Shown here one piece after another: positions 45,782 through 57,135 of a stretch of 64,000 nucleotides of DNA. The stretch is from contig NC_065544.1 in assembly GCF_932294415.1 (NCBI RefSeq), positions 36,078,310-36,142,309 on the forward strand. Reading direction: 5' to 3'. The notes under the pieces were generated by a model. The model was not told where the DNA came from. It saw nothing but the letters and a program-made list of their open reading frames with translations, and did not search any database. Source of the DNA: Quercus robur. Lineage: Eukaryota; Streptophyta; Magnoliopsida; Fagales; Fagaceae. Numbering within the stretch: position 1 is the first letter of the stretch; each line of letters starts with the position of its first letter. A program made the translations under genes and the position numbers.

Positions 45782-45949
45782 TTTAGAGCAGATTATGGCA
45801 ACCAATGGAGTGGGGCATACTATGGAGGGCAGCTTTATGATGGTTATGGATATGCTTTGCCACCACCTCATGACCCAAGCATGTATGCTGCACCATTTGC
45901 TGCATATGGAGCTTACCCCATTTATGGAAACCAACAACAAGTGAGCTGA
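45782..45949 (+). pseudogene. captured last exon of an RBP45/RBP47-like RNA-binding protein
   Basis: A T-rich tract ending in TTTGGCAG (acceptor AG at 45780-45781) is followed by an open exon encoding FRADYGNQWSGAYYGG, then a Tyr/Pro/Gly-rich tail with PPPHDPSMYAAPFAAYGAYP and a terminal QQQVS before TGA. This Gln/Tyr/Gly-rich end is typical of the C-terminus of plant RBP45/RBP47 poly(A)-binding hnRNP-like proteins, as I recall them. No RRM domain is seen upstream in the element, so only the tail was taken. It lies inside the element at 43638-46773, which indicates gene-fragment capture by a DNA transposon. Confidence 0.65.
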
Positions 45950-46776
45950 AGGAACTGCACGAGTAGTTCTAGAAATTAGACAATATCACGCTTAACTGGG
46001 CGAAATTTCTTCATTTCTCTGTAAGTTGAGTGGTTCTGTAGAATTCTTAAGAAAATCCCTCCAAATGTGGAGTGGAACTGAATTTTGACAGACTGAACTA
46101 ATTTTGTAGGGATTTGACTAATGATTTATTTACAAATCACTGGACTGAATTCCATTTGGGGGGATAATAATTAGTAGTTGTCTTTTTTTTTTTTTTTTTT
46201 TAATATAATATCCTGTAGTACAATTTAAATTTGGGTTATTGGTATGTATTTTATCATCTTTTTTACATTTTTGTGTTGTACAATTTAAACTTAGATTATT
46301 GAAATGTATTTTATATGTTTTTACATTTTTATGTAGTACAATTTAAACTTAGATTGTTGGTGCATATTTTATCATCTTTTTACAGTTTTATTTTGTGCTT
46401 CATGTCGATGGAAATTATTTAGATTTAATTAATATTATTATTATTATTGTTTAGTAAGTATATGAATTATTATTATTATTGTTTAGTAAGTATATGAAAT
46501 AGATGATTTAATAAGTATGAAATAAACTCACATCCACCAAAAAAAAAGTTTGAAATAAATTCCCTTATATATACATTGTCCTTTTTGGTCATTTATCTCT
46601 CAAAAAGCCACTTTTAACAGTTTTTACCAAACACTCAGCTTTTTCATTATGCACTTTTTAACAGCTTTTACCAAACACTCAGCTTTTTGAAACTCCACTT
46701 TTTCATTATGCACTTTTACAAAACTCCACTTTTTCATTATGCACTTTTTCAAAAAGCTGAACCAAACTCACCCTAA

Positions 46777-48560
46777 AGCATGCACTCTAAAGGTTAAATC
46801 AATAAGGAAAGAGCAATAGTTATTTCACACACTGATGAGCATACTGTACATACATGCTTTCTTTTAACTGAAACTAGTCACTAATCTGTGCGATACACGA
46901 TATAGTTTAATAAAAGTTATATTTCACTTTGCTTAAAGGTACAATCACTTGAAAATGAAAAATAATTATAATTTCAATACAAAATAAAGGTTGAAAATAA
47001 ACATAAAAAAGATTGATCAAATATGCAACATTCATCTCAAAATGTCATTTGAGAATATACTCTAACCATTTTGAAGAAAAAATTTCTTTGTCCAAATCAT
47101 CAAAGTGGAATTTGGTTACTAAGATCCAATACTTAACTTGCCGGAAAGATATCACATTAGTCTTGATCTTCATTCTCTTTGGCATTTCAATTATAACATT
47201 GTCAATTTTTGCTTTACTCAATTGTCATCTTAGAATAAATCTATAGATATCTCAGCTGATAGGCATCCCACATTTATTACCATTGACATCCTTTCTTCCA
47301 TGAAAATTAAGGTCTCTATATATCCTTCCTTTATAATATAATTGCTCCCATTGCTTAGTCGGTTTGTAGAATCCTAATTATTTTTTTCTCCCAAAGCCTT
47401 GCCATTCCAATCTATTACAGCAACTGAAGCTTCATCTCCTTAAGGCATTGACCTAAACCTCTCAACAAACTTATTAAGCAAAATCATTGGTTAAATCAAT
47501 ACCACAAACCAATATATCTCAAATATGAGAATGTATCATCTTAATACAAAAATTAATGTAATTGGTAAATATTATTATTTTCAAATTAATGTAAATAACA
47601 AATAAAATTATTATTTACAAATTAATACGAAAATTAATGTAATTGGTAAATATTAATAATTAATAAAGATAAAATTATTATTTTTGTGATTAGTGACACC
47701 CATTTATAATAGTTATATAGTAAAATTTATAAAAGTCCAGTTAATGTATGTCCTTAGGGTACATATTAATAATCATTTTTAGAAAACTTTTTCATTAAAA
47801 AATTTCTAAAATGATTTACTAACATATGTCCTGAAAGCATACTTTAGTAAAACCCAATTTGTAATATTTCTACCAATATTTTTGATACACATATCTCGTC
47901 TCAAGTACCAAAGTACCTGGCATTTGACAACAATTTTTTTTTTTTCATTTTTTATAAGTAACTATTTCACCTCCACTCATTCTCTGTTGCTTTTAGGTTT
48001 TATTTTTATTTTCTTAATCTTCATATTATCTCCTACACATGTTCTCTTCCACTATGTACCTACATTTCAAATTTTAAGAAATAAATGTCTTGGCAGTTGG
48101 CTCTTTCTACCTTTCGTCAATCATAACTTGATAACCCAAAACAAAACTCAAAAACCAATAGAGAGAAGCGGTAACCAACAGAGAAAGATCTAATAGAAAA
48201 CAAGAAGACCCAGAGTAGAGGAACACGCAAAGACCACGATGAAAAAATTGTATTGCAAAGCTCACAAGAAACAAAGGAGAAGAAGAGAAGAGACCAAAAT
48301 ACAAAAGAGAATCATCAAATCGACAAATTTGGGATAATTCTAAGGAAGTATTTGTGGCTTCTGAAGTTGTCAAAGAGTTACGGAGTTACCGAAGGGCATA
48401 AGAGGCGTTGGGCAGAAAAAAAAAAAAGTCAGGTTTTTCAAAGCTTTTGTGTGGTAATTACTTAAAAAATTAAAAAAAAATTAAAATGATGTAGAAATTT
48501 GTGGAGACTCCAAAACTTGCGTGGTACATAAAGAGGTCAACAAAAAGTTAAAAGTTTTGA
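46777..48560. other. AT-rich spacer, no gene recognised
   Basis: The stretch 46990-47480 is less AT-rich and might be a decayed gene on the minus strand, but no frame stays open and I recognise no motif. The remainder is low-complexity. Confidence 0.35.
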
Positions 48561-48568
48561 TTATATAG

Positions 48569-48857
48569 GCTCCGTTTGATATACTTACTCAAACACATAT
48601 TTTCAGTTTTTAAACAACAGTTACGTATTTTCACATACTTCTTCACCCACACATATTTCTACATAAGTTTTCAAATACATATTTTCAGTTTTTAAGTGTA
48701 TATAGGCTCCGTTTGGTATACTTACTCAAACACATATTTTCAGTTTTTAAACAATAGTTACGTATTTTCACATACTTTTTCACCCACACGTATTTCTACA
48801 TAAGTTTTCAAATACATATTTTCAATTTTTAAGTATATGTACCAAACACCCATATAG
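48569..48857. repeat. MITE duplicated in tandem (about 145-bp period)
   Basis: Two copies start GGCTCCGTTTGATATACTTA (48569) and GGCTCCGTTTGGTATACTTA (48706) and share TTACGTATTTTCACATACTT. The second ends TACCAAACACCCATA, the inverse of the start, so the unit is a MITE that has doubled. Confidence 0.8.
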
Positions 48858-48859
48858 TA

Positions 48860-50320
48860 TTTATAGATTATGACTTCTAGTCATGATTTAATTAAAAACA
48901 AAATGTGTGTACATTATGTGTAAGAGTTATTGCCATTCTTGATAACTTTAGAGGAAAGAAACTGAGAAAAAGATTAAATAAATTAGTCCCGATTAATGCA
49001 AGGACAATTCCTCTCTCACCCCATCTCTCCTATTGTTACTAAAATTTGTATTTACTTATATTTTGATATTTTCTACCATACCAAACACTAAAATTTGTGA
49101 ATTTCAAATTTTACCAAAACAAACAGAAATGGAAGTGTTTAGAGCTTGATGTAAGGAAAAATGGGAAAACTTTAGTCGTACTTACAAAATGTCAAAGATA
49201 CCATTCAAATACTTAGTGGCAGCTCAAGTCGCCTAGCCTAAGACCGCATTGAAAAAAAAGTTCTACCCCATTATTATAAATATGCACTATCCCATTATAA
49301 AAATGCCCAAAAATTTACATTAATACTATGAATACTACAAATTTCACTATATAAAATTTACAAACTGATGTATCACCAATTACACACACACACACACAAA
49401 ACTAATTTAGACATTTACTTATTAGGTGGTTGAAACCCACCAAGTACATTCATTACCGCATCAGTTTGTATGCTAAAATATTAAACAAAAACTAGTTGGG
49501 AAAAAATGTTTTGAGGCTTAATTCTTGTAAATCAATATCCAACATGATAAATTGTCAATATAAACCACTTAATCTCCCACATAACCACACATCAAACAAT
49601 CTCTATCTCTTTCTTAACATCAAAATCAAAATTAAAAATAAAATTACAACTTTACTTTACATTACAAGTCCTTATCCAAGATAAAGCTTAACTTCATTTC
49701 TACAAGAAAGTTTCATTTATTTTTGTTAAATTGTATATATGAACCATGATACTAGATTCTTTACATGAAATTAACTTTAGTTTGTTATTATTAGAAAAAA
49801 AAAACAAAAAACAAAACAAAAAAAAAAACAAAAAAAAAAACAAAAAACAAAAAAAAAAAACAAAACAAAAAAAAAACAAAACAAAAAAAAAAAACAAAAC
49901 AAAAAAAAAAAACAAACAAACAAACAAACTTTAGTTTGTTTAGTATTAATTCATCAAATTAACCTTAGTTTGGTTGGTTTTAATAAATTTATTTGATTTA
50001 TACTTAAATTTATATAAGATACCCGACTTAATTTACCATCTTAAGCTCCAAAATTTGTTGAGCCAGCTTTGCAAATGCTCTTCCCTTTGAGCGTAGTGAT
50101 ACACATTTTATATTTTATATATGGACATCAATAGACCTATATATATATATATATATATATTTTCAAGTACCACATCAAAGATAAGAAAAAATTAAATATT
50201 GACTTTTTGTTTCATTTTGTTCAATGTTTCAAGACTTTTCTAGTTAAAAAATAAATATTCTTTGTATCATTTGGTTCAATATTTCAAAACTTTTCTAATT
50301 AAAAAATCAATATTCTTTGT
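48860..50320. other. AT-rich spacer with (AC)n and A/C low complexity
   Basis: An (AC)n tract lies near 49384-49400, and a pure A-with-single-C tract spans about 49796-49930. The open frames across the latter are products of composition. Confidence 0.6.
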
Positions 50321-50321
50321 A

Positions 50322-51007
50322 CCCTTTGGTTCAATATTTCAAGACTTTTCATCCTTCACACGTATACACAAAACTCTTTACATTTTAATTCACAATTTTC
50401 ACCTCTTGCACTTCTACCCCTTTATATATATCCACTCATAACCCTTTATATCATCCCATATCAAATACACACAAACCAAAAATAATGTCATTTACCTTCA
50501 ATCTTTCAACGACATCTACATAACTCTAACATTATTATCTTATTTAATCCTAACTTGTATGAGTTGACTACAACCAAGGAAGGGGGCATACATTTTATAT
50601 TAAGTGATAATGGCAATTAAGATTTTGATATTAAGGTCATACTTTTGGATTTGTAAGTTTTATAAATGGTGTAATTGATTGTGAGTATTTGGAATGCATA
50701 TTTTGTTTTAGAATTAAGAAAAAAGAGAAAGACACATTTTATATCAACTTTTATTCTATCATGTTCCTCAAAAGTTGTTTTTTTTTTTTTTAATTATTTC
50801 TCATTACTTCAATTGAATAATTATAATGGATATATGTATGCAATTTATAATTGTTGTTTTTTATAATGAACTCATTACTAATAAAATTCTATAACAATTA
50901 TACTATAATATATATATATATATATACACAACATTTTTCAAAATTATCTTCTATAAAACATTTTAACATTATTTATGCATAGCACGAATAAAGTATTAGT
51001 TAATAAT

Positions 51008-51045
<38 letters not shown>

Positions 51046-53612
51046 GAAGTAGATATTACACTTAAAATTATGAATGTGGGAATGTGTGCATGGAATGTAC
51101 ATATTTTTTTTATAGGTGAGGACAATTTCTCTGGTCCTTTTATGTTAAGGAAATAGACATGATAAGGATGTTTCTTGAAAAGAGAGATAAGGGAAACTGG
51201 GGTAGAAGCTCGGGTTGGGCCCACTCAAGGAGCAAATTTCTTCTTATCCTTCCTTTCTAATGGGAAGGCTTCAATCTTGACTGAGTCAACTAAGGGTCAT
51301 CCTTTTTTTCTTTTCTTTTTTTTTTTCTTTTTTGAGGAACGGGTCATCTTTGTTATGCGTGCATAGGAATGATATTTAATTCCCTTAACCCAAATTTATG
51401 CGCATAAACGGGTTGGTCTCTTGTAATGAAAATACACAAGCATCTAACGTGTTTTTAGGAGGATCTGCTTTATTCAAATCCTCCCAAAAATATATGTAAA
51501 TGACTGTAGGTGTTTTTCCTAGGAAGGGGAAGAAAATTCAATTTTGTTAAAAGATTTTGAAGGCATCTAACTGTTCATTAACGCATACTCCTTCTCACTT
51601 TATATAGATTTAGATACTCACAACTTTTTCATGCGACTTATAACTCAATTGACCTTTCTTATTTTTTATATTTCCAAATGAGATATAAAATGTTTAAATC
51701 TTTTTTTCTTTACTATTGTAACTATCAAATACTTTATAATTCAATTAGCACTTTTTGATGTTTCAACAAAAATATCTAAAATTCAAATCTTATCTTCCCT
51801 AACTATCGAAGGATTACCAAAAACAAAATTACTCTCAACTTTCTAGAGCAACTTCACAATGAAGCTTTTTTTAAACATCCTAACCATTCATAATTAAATA
51901 GATATTTGGGATTTTAATACATAATCAAAATTTAAATAACCATTGAATGGTATTACTTTAGTTTCCATTTAAAATATTGATGTGACGAAATCTAAAATCA
52001 TTCATATAACCATGAATTAATTATTAGAATTAAACTGTATGCTAGAGTTAATTAAAAATTTTGAGAAGATCCTAATCCGCTTTACACATGTTTTGTATAT
52101 AGAAACCCATCATGCATTTTATATTAAGAGTTTTCAAAATACTTAGTAGAAGTTTTAGATTATATTAAGAGTAATGCTACAGTCACAAATTATTTTACAA
52201 CATTTTTACAAACGGTTGATTTTGCCAATTTCTTATTGGTTTTCATATAGACCCACTATTAACATCACTTTTTCATTTACCAATAACCACATCAACAGTT
52301 TGTAAAAAAAATTTGTAAAAAAGTTCGTATTTCTTGCATTACTCTTATATTAAATTTGTTAATCATCATCTGGACTAGAAGTCTAGAACGTTCTAACCTG
52401 GTGTCTTATTCAGCAAGTCGTCCACAACCACAAGTCACCTAAAATATTGGGCAGGTTTTCTGTGACAGATACCAAGTTTTTTATCATTTGGTTTTAGATT
52501 ATGACTTTGGTAATTGACTTTGTTGCAAATATTAATCTAGACATGCCATTATGCCAAATGCCACTTAAAGATCCTATCCAAAAAGAAAAGGAAAAAAATG
52601 CCAATTAAAGACGACTAGTTATCAGTCCTCGTCAAAACAAATAAGATGGTGAAAAAGAAGGAAACTTATGAAACCCACTACTGTACCACCATTTCATTTA
52701 TTCATTATTATAGTTTGAAGTTTGAACCACCAGTTCAACCGACCTTCAATTCAAAACTAAAATTGTACGCGTATGTCCAAACAAAAAATGGTTTGTTGAA
52801 ATTGTCATTTTTACTCCGATTAGTTTCTTCTTAAAAGAAAAGAAAACGGTTCTAGAATGAAATATATATGATGAAAGGTTTGCGAGAAAACTAGAAAAGT
52901 GCTATACGAAATTAAGATCCTAAATTAAGATCCTCTTAAATTGTTATGATTGTTATTGGGTTTCTACAATACTATCCATTCAATTTGAAATACGAATAGA
53001 ACTTTATCATGTTATCAATATTTATTTCTAAATAAATTGTTGTTGTAATTAGTGGAGAGATGAAATATTCGAATCTTCATTCAAATCATAAAAGAGGCCA
53101 AATAATATCATTAAGATATAAGTTTTTAGCATTCTATCAATAATTTTAAATAAATATCAAAATAATATAATTAACGTCTGTTTAAATGCTGGTGATGGAT
53201 TAAGAATAAGTTTCCTCTTGGAGACTTGAACTCTAACCCTTGCCCTTCACACCAAACAAATACTTATACTTGTAAAGTAAGCATCACACTAAGGATGTGT
53301 AGTAGTTTGTCTAGCCTCTTTTATAAAGAGAACTAATGTGTAAATCTCATCTCATCACTTATTGCAACAATTGAATTATAATATATATATATATATATAT
53401 ATTAAAACCAATCAACTACTCCTAATTTCAAAACAGATAGATACAAAGTTTGGAACTCCACATAAGAAATTATCCTAAACGTCTTCTAGAGACCACTGCA
53501 TTTCTAATTATCCTCCTTATTCAAAATAGCCTAAACTATTATTGAGAAAGGAAATAAAAAATTAAAAAATCTCTTCAAGACACATGGGTTGCGGTTTGCA
53601 ACCGCAAAGTAT
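50322..53612. repeat. segmental duplication, block B
   Basis: Collinear with block A (36287-41160) but without its three DNA-element insertions, and thus the reference for their empty sites. It leads directly into the intact BSP gene at 53849. Confidence 0.85.
53586..53604. promoter_or_regulatory. perfect 8-3-8 palindrome upstream of the third intact BSP gene
   Basis: TTGCGGTTTGCAACCGCAA is a perfect inverted repeat with a 3-base centre, about 245 bp upstream of the ATG and 180 bp upstream of the TATA box. Degenerate copies lie in the other BSP flanks. A dimeric factor site is possible but inferred. Confidence 0.45.
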
Positions 53613-53782
53613 AGGCTTCATGGACAGAAGTCAATGCTTTTTTGGCTAAATTGGTCAAAGTCAATGTTCTCTTTTTGCAGCTTGGATAGTACGAGTATCC
53701 GCGTTCTATCATGATTAAATGCCCTCGCTATTTTGCAATTAATGCGAGGCCCACGTTGCAAATTGCTAAAAAATCTCACTCC

Positions 53783-53791
53783 CTATATAAA
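53783..53791 (+). promoter_or_regulatory. TATA box of the third intact BSP gene
   Basis: CTATATAAA lies 66 bp before the ATG at 53849. Confidence 0.8.
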
Positions 53792-53848
53792 TGATAGAGC
53801 ACCATTGCATTTCTTGTATAAAACCGAGTAAAAGAACTAGAGACAACC

Positions 53849-54532
53849 ATGGCTAACCAAATGTTTTTCGTTTCTTTCCTAGTAACCCTTGTCTTAGCCA
53901 TTCATGGCATCCATGCTGTTGAATATGAAGTCACCAACAACGCTGGGAACACTCCTGGTGGAGTTCGTTTCAACAATGAGATTGGATCTGACTACAGTAA
54001 GCAAACACTGATTTCTGCCACAGATTTTATATGGAGTCTCTTCAAACAAAGCACTGATGCGGACAGAAAGAACGTGCCGAAAGTGAGCTTGTTCATCGAT
54101 GACATGGATGGAGTTGCATATGCTAGCAACAACGAGATTCATGTTAGTGCAAGGTACATCAATGGCTTCTCTGGCGACGTGAAAACCGAAATCACTGGAG
54201 TGTTATACCATGAAAGCACACACATATGGCAGTGGAATGGTAATGGACAAAACACTCCAGGAGGATTGATTGAAGGAATTGCTGATTATGTGAGGTTGAA
54301 GGCAGGGTTTGCGCCTAGCCATTGGGTGCAGCCTGGGCAAGGAAATAGCTGGGATCAAGGCTATGATGTTACGGCTCGATTTTTGGACTATTGCAATAGT
54401 CTTAGTGATGGGTTCGTGGCTGAATTGAATAAGAAATTGAAGGATGGTTATAGTGCTAATTTCTTTGTTGAACTGCTGGGGAAGACTGTTGATCAGCTCT
54501 GGAGTGACTACAAAGCCCAGTATGCAAAATAA
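53849..54532 (+). CDS. plant basic secretory protein (BSP family, putative secreted zinc metallopeptidase)
   Basis: An intronless 227-residue secreted protein with signal peptide 1-23 (MFFVSFLVTLVLAIHGIHA), HESTH at 121-125, PGGLIEGIADYVRLKAGF at 137-154, WDQGYDVTA at 168-176 and the single Cys at 182. It is the most diverged of the three. In the C-terminal half it replaces several basic or neutral residues with acidic or polar ones (for example LSDG for LRNG, LKDG for LRNG, WSDY for WKDY, QPGQGNSW for KPGQGDRW), so the mature protein should be less basic than its paralogues. That may alter cell-wall binding or substrate choice; this is inference. A perfect 8-3-8 palindrome lies in its upstream flank, and AATAAA follows the stop at 54561. 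Confidence 0.95.
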   Translation: MANQMFFVSFLVTLVLAIHGIHAVEYEVTNNAGNTPGGVRFNNEIGSDYSKQTLISATDFIWSLFKQSTDADRKNVPKVSLFIDDMDGVAYASNNEIHVSARYINGFSGDVKTEITGVLYHESTHIWQWNGNGQNTPGGLIEGIADYVRLKAGFAPSHWVQPGQGNSWDQGYDVTARFLDYCNSLSDGFVAELNKKLKDGYSANFFVELLGKTVDQLWSDYKAQYAK

Positions 54533-54560
54533 GAGTGCTGATTAAGAGCTAATTTATATG

Positions 54561-54566
54561 AATAAA
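54561..54566 (+). terminator. polyadenylation signal of the third BSP gene
   Basis: AATAAA lies 29 bp after the stop, in the conserved 3' UTR. Confidence 0.6.
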
Positions 54567-54779
54567 ATGTTGTATCATACTATCATGCAATTACTTAATT
54601 CATGAGATAAATAAACGTGCTGAGATTATTATTTATTGGTTGTTTATCAGATTTCTTTTCTTTTTTTCTTTTATTTCTTTTATTCTCTTTCTACTTTCTT
54701 TTTAATGGTTGTTTTCAGCTTTCCCAGTTTGAAATTTGAAGACAATATAAAACCAAGCACATATGCAACCTTTTTTACA

Positions 54780-55985
54780 ATTTAAAAAAGAAAGAAAAAA
54801 ATCCTCATGCAACTTGGGGATCTTAGATTTGGGCGAATCTGTTTGTAACTTAAAATTTATAAGTCTAAACAATCTGTTGAGGTTTTCATAGTTTAATTAG
54901 GTATCCAAATCTTATAGCATATAGCATTACTAGAACTACAAACACAGAGTTTCGAACTTTAATTGTGTCTAATCTTCAATCAATGCGAGCAGCAAGAGTT
55001 TCTACCTTTAATGCTTCATTTTTCACATATTGATTCAAGAAACAAAAGCACGAACATAGACCCTACCGTTGGACCTTTTGATTTTTCCACAAATATCAGT
55101 GAAGACAGCACTCTCAAATGTTCATACATGCATTGTCTTTTTATCATTAAGTAAAGCAAGTCTTAAGGGTCTTTGGTAGTAATATTTAAGTATTGTTGTT
55201 CAAAATAATTTGAAAATTGTGGTTTAAAAAATATTATGAAAACACGTGTTTATAATACTCATAATATAAAAAATGTGTTTAGTACATCACATATGCGTTT
55301 GTTTTTTTTTTCTTTTTTTTAAGTGATAAAGTATTTACTTTTTCTTGACAATAACAGTACTTTGAAGTTTTTTAATTTTTTGCCCATAGCCACACATTCG
55401 GACGCTTCCTCTTCTTCCTATCTTCTTCTTCCTTTTTTTCCCACGTCTTCTACCCATCTCTTTCTTCATTTTCTTCCCATCTTCTTCTTCCTTTTCTTTC
55501 CACCCATTCCCAAAGGCCTATTTTGCAAGTCATAAAATAACAACCAAATCATTCAACCAAAACTAGTACCCACATGAGAATGAGAGAGAGCCCCATGGGT
55601 TTAAGGTTTTTTTTTTTTCCTGGGTTGGCAATTTTTTCTTTATTCTTTTTCTGTTGCTACAATGATCCTGACAGTTTTTGAGTTTTTGTTCCTCTGTGAG
55701 AGTCAGAGAATGACAAATTGGAGAGAGAGAGATTCAATTAATATTTGTCAAATCAGTGGATCTCACAATTTTTAACTTATTTATAAAAATATCATTGAAC
55801 AACATTGTTTGAATCTTGAAAATTGGTATGAAGAGTTTTTAAAAATCAGTGTTTAAAAACCATATTTTGAATAACATAACTCAAATATTCTTAAAAAAAA
55901 ATTGTTTACGAAACATTTTTTTTTTAACAACAGTTTTCAGTATTTAAATACTAAAAATTATTATTTAAAAATGTAGTACGCCTTA
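54780..55985. other. BSP 3' flank, no gene seen
   Basis: Holds the coding-like relic at about 55035-55140 (partner at 16190-16370) and a CT-rich stretch at 55400-55510. Otherwise AT-rich spacer. Confidence 0.4.
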
Positions 55986-56219
55986 AGTTATCTGGCCACC
56001 ATAGATGTCCCACATCTAATTAAAACAATAACAAAAATCCAAATTATATTAATTTGAAAAAAAAAATAATCAACTACGTACTTCACTACTTCAAATTTCA
56101 AGAAAGATAGATACAAATTTAGGAACTTCACCAATAAATTATCCTAAATATCTTCTAGAGACCACTGCATTTCTAATTATCCAAATTAGCCTAATCTATT
56201 GAGAAAGGAAATTAAAATA

Positions 56220-56253
<34 letters not shown>

Positions 56254-56792
56254 CTCCTCAAGATATGCGGTTGCGGTTCGCAACTGCAAAGTATAGCCTT
56301 CGGTTGGAAGTCAATGCTTTATCGGATAAATTGGTCAAAGTCAATGTTTTCTTTTTTTTCCTTTTTTCTTTATTTTTTGGGTGAAAGTTGCAGCTTAGAT
56401 AGAAATTATGGAGATATAGTACGAGTAAAAAAAAAAAAAAGGTCAGCCTTATGAAAATGTAACCAGAGGAAATAAAATTGAGGAAGTACCTATGTTCTAA
56501 ATCATGACTAAATACACATTTAGCAAGGGCATGCCCTTGCTAATTTGTAATTAATACGGGAATAATGTTGCAAGTTGCTTAAAAATTTTACATCCTAAAG
56601 TTTAGTGTAATGTTTTAATTTTTTGGGCATCTAGGCCTGCTAACTTAGCAGCCCATACATTAGGCTAATGGTCTCTTAAGTGTAATGCTTCTGGCTCTTT
56701 TGATTTGAATAATTATTCCTCTTGCTTTGAGTTTATTATCAAGAGTGATCGCGGTTTTTTTGTATTACTTTTTTTTCTTTAGTTAATAAAGT

Positions 56793-56833
<41 letters not shown>

Positions 56834-57135
56834 AATTCTGAATTTTTAGACCCATATGTGATCCCAACCTACCCCACTTGCTCCACACGTACATCTCACT
56901 CCCATACTCTCTTTGGCTGGCCTTAGCCTTCTCTTTCTCTTCTTTTCTTTTTCATTTTACACACACACAAACACACTTATATATCTCTCCCCCTTGGCCT
57001 TTTTTGTCACATAACATAATTTCTGAAAAATTTTAATAAAAAAGCATCCGACCAAACTTATTTATTTATACAAATTATCGTGCAAATCTACATTGGGATA
57101 ATTATCCTGCCACTAATAAAATATAAGGCAAATTA

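Larger units (their letters stand above)
43638..46773 (+). mobile_element. PIF/Harbinger-like element carrying host gene fragments, TAA target duplication
   Basis: Ends TAGCCCGTTTGGTTC and GAACCAAACTCACCC are inverted, and TAA flanks them at 43635-43637 and 46774-46776. The right-end words (CTTTTTCAAAAAGCTGAACC, ACCAAACACTCAGCTTTTT) match those of the element at 57136-58796, so the two are related. The interior looks like a spliced host transcript unit: a CT-rich leader with a possible donor (TTCGTAAGTC), T-rich introns, an open frame of unknown identity at 45288-45557 and the RBP45/47-like last exon at 45782-45949. No transposase is recognised. Confidence 0.75.

Noticed and set aside
46990-47480. 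Less AT-rich stretch that might be a decayed minus-strand gene
   Set aside because: No frame stays open and no motif is recognisable.
49746-49934. Open frames on both strands rich in Lys/Asn/Gln or Phe
   Set aside because: They lie on an A-run with single C interruptions; pure low complexity.
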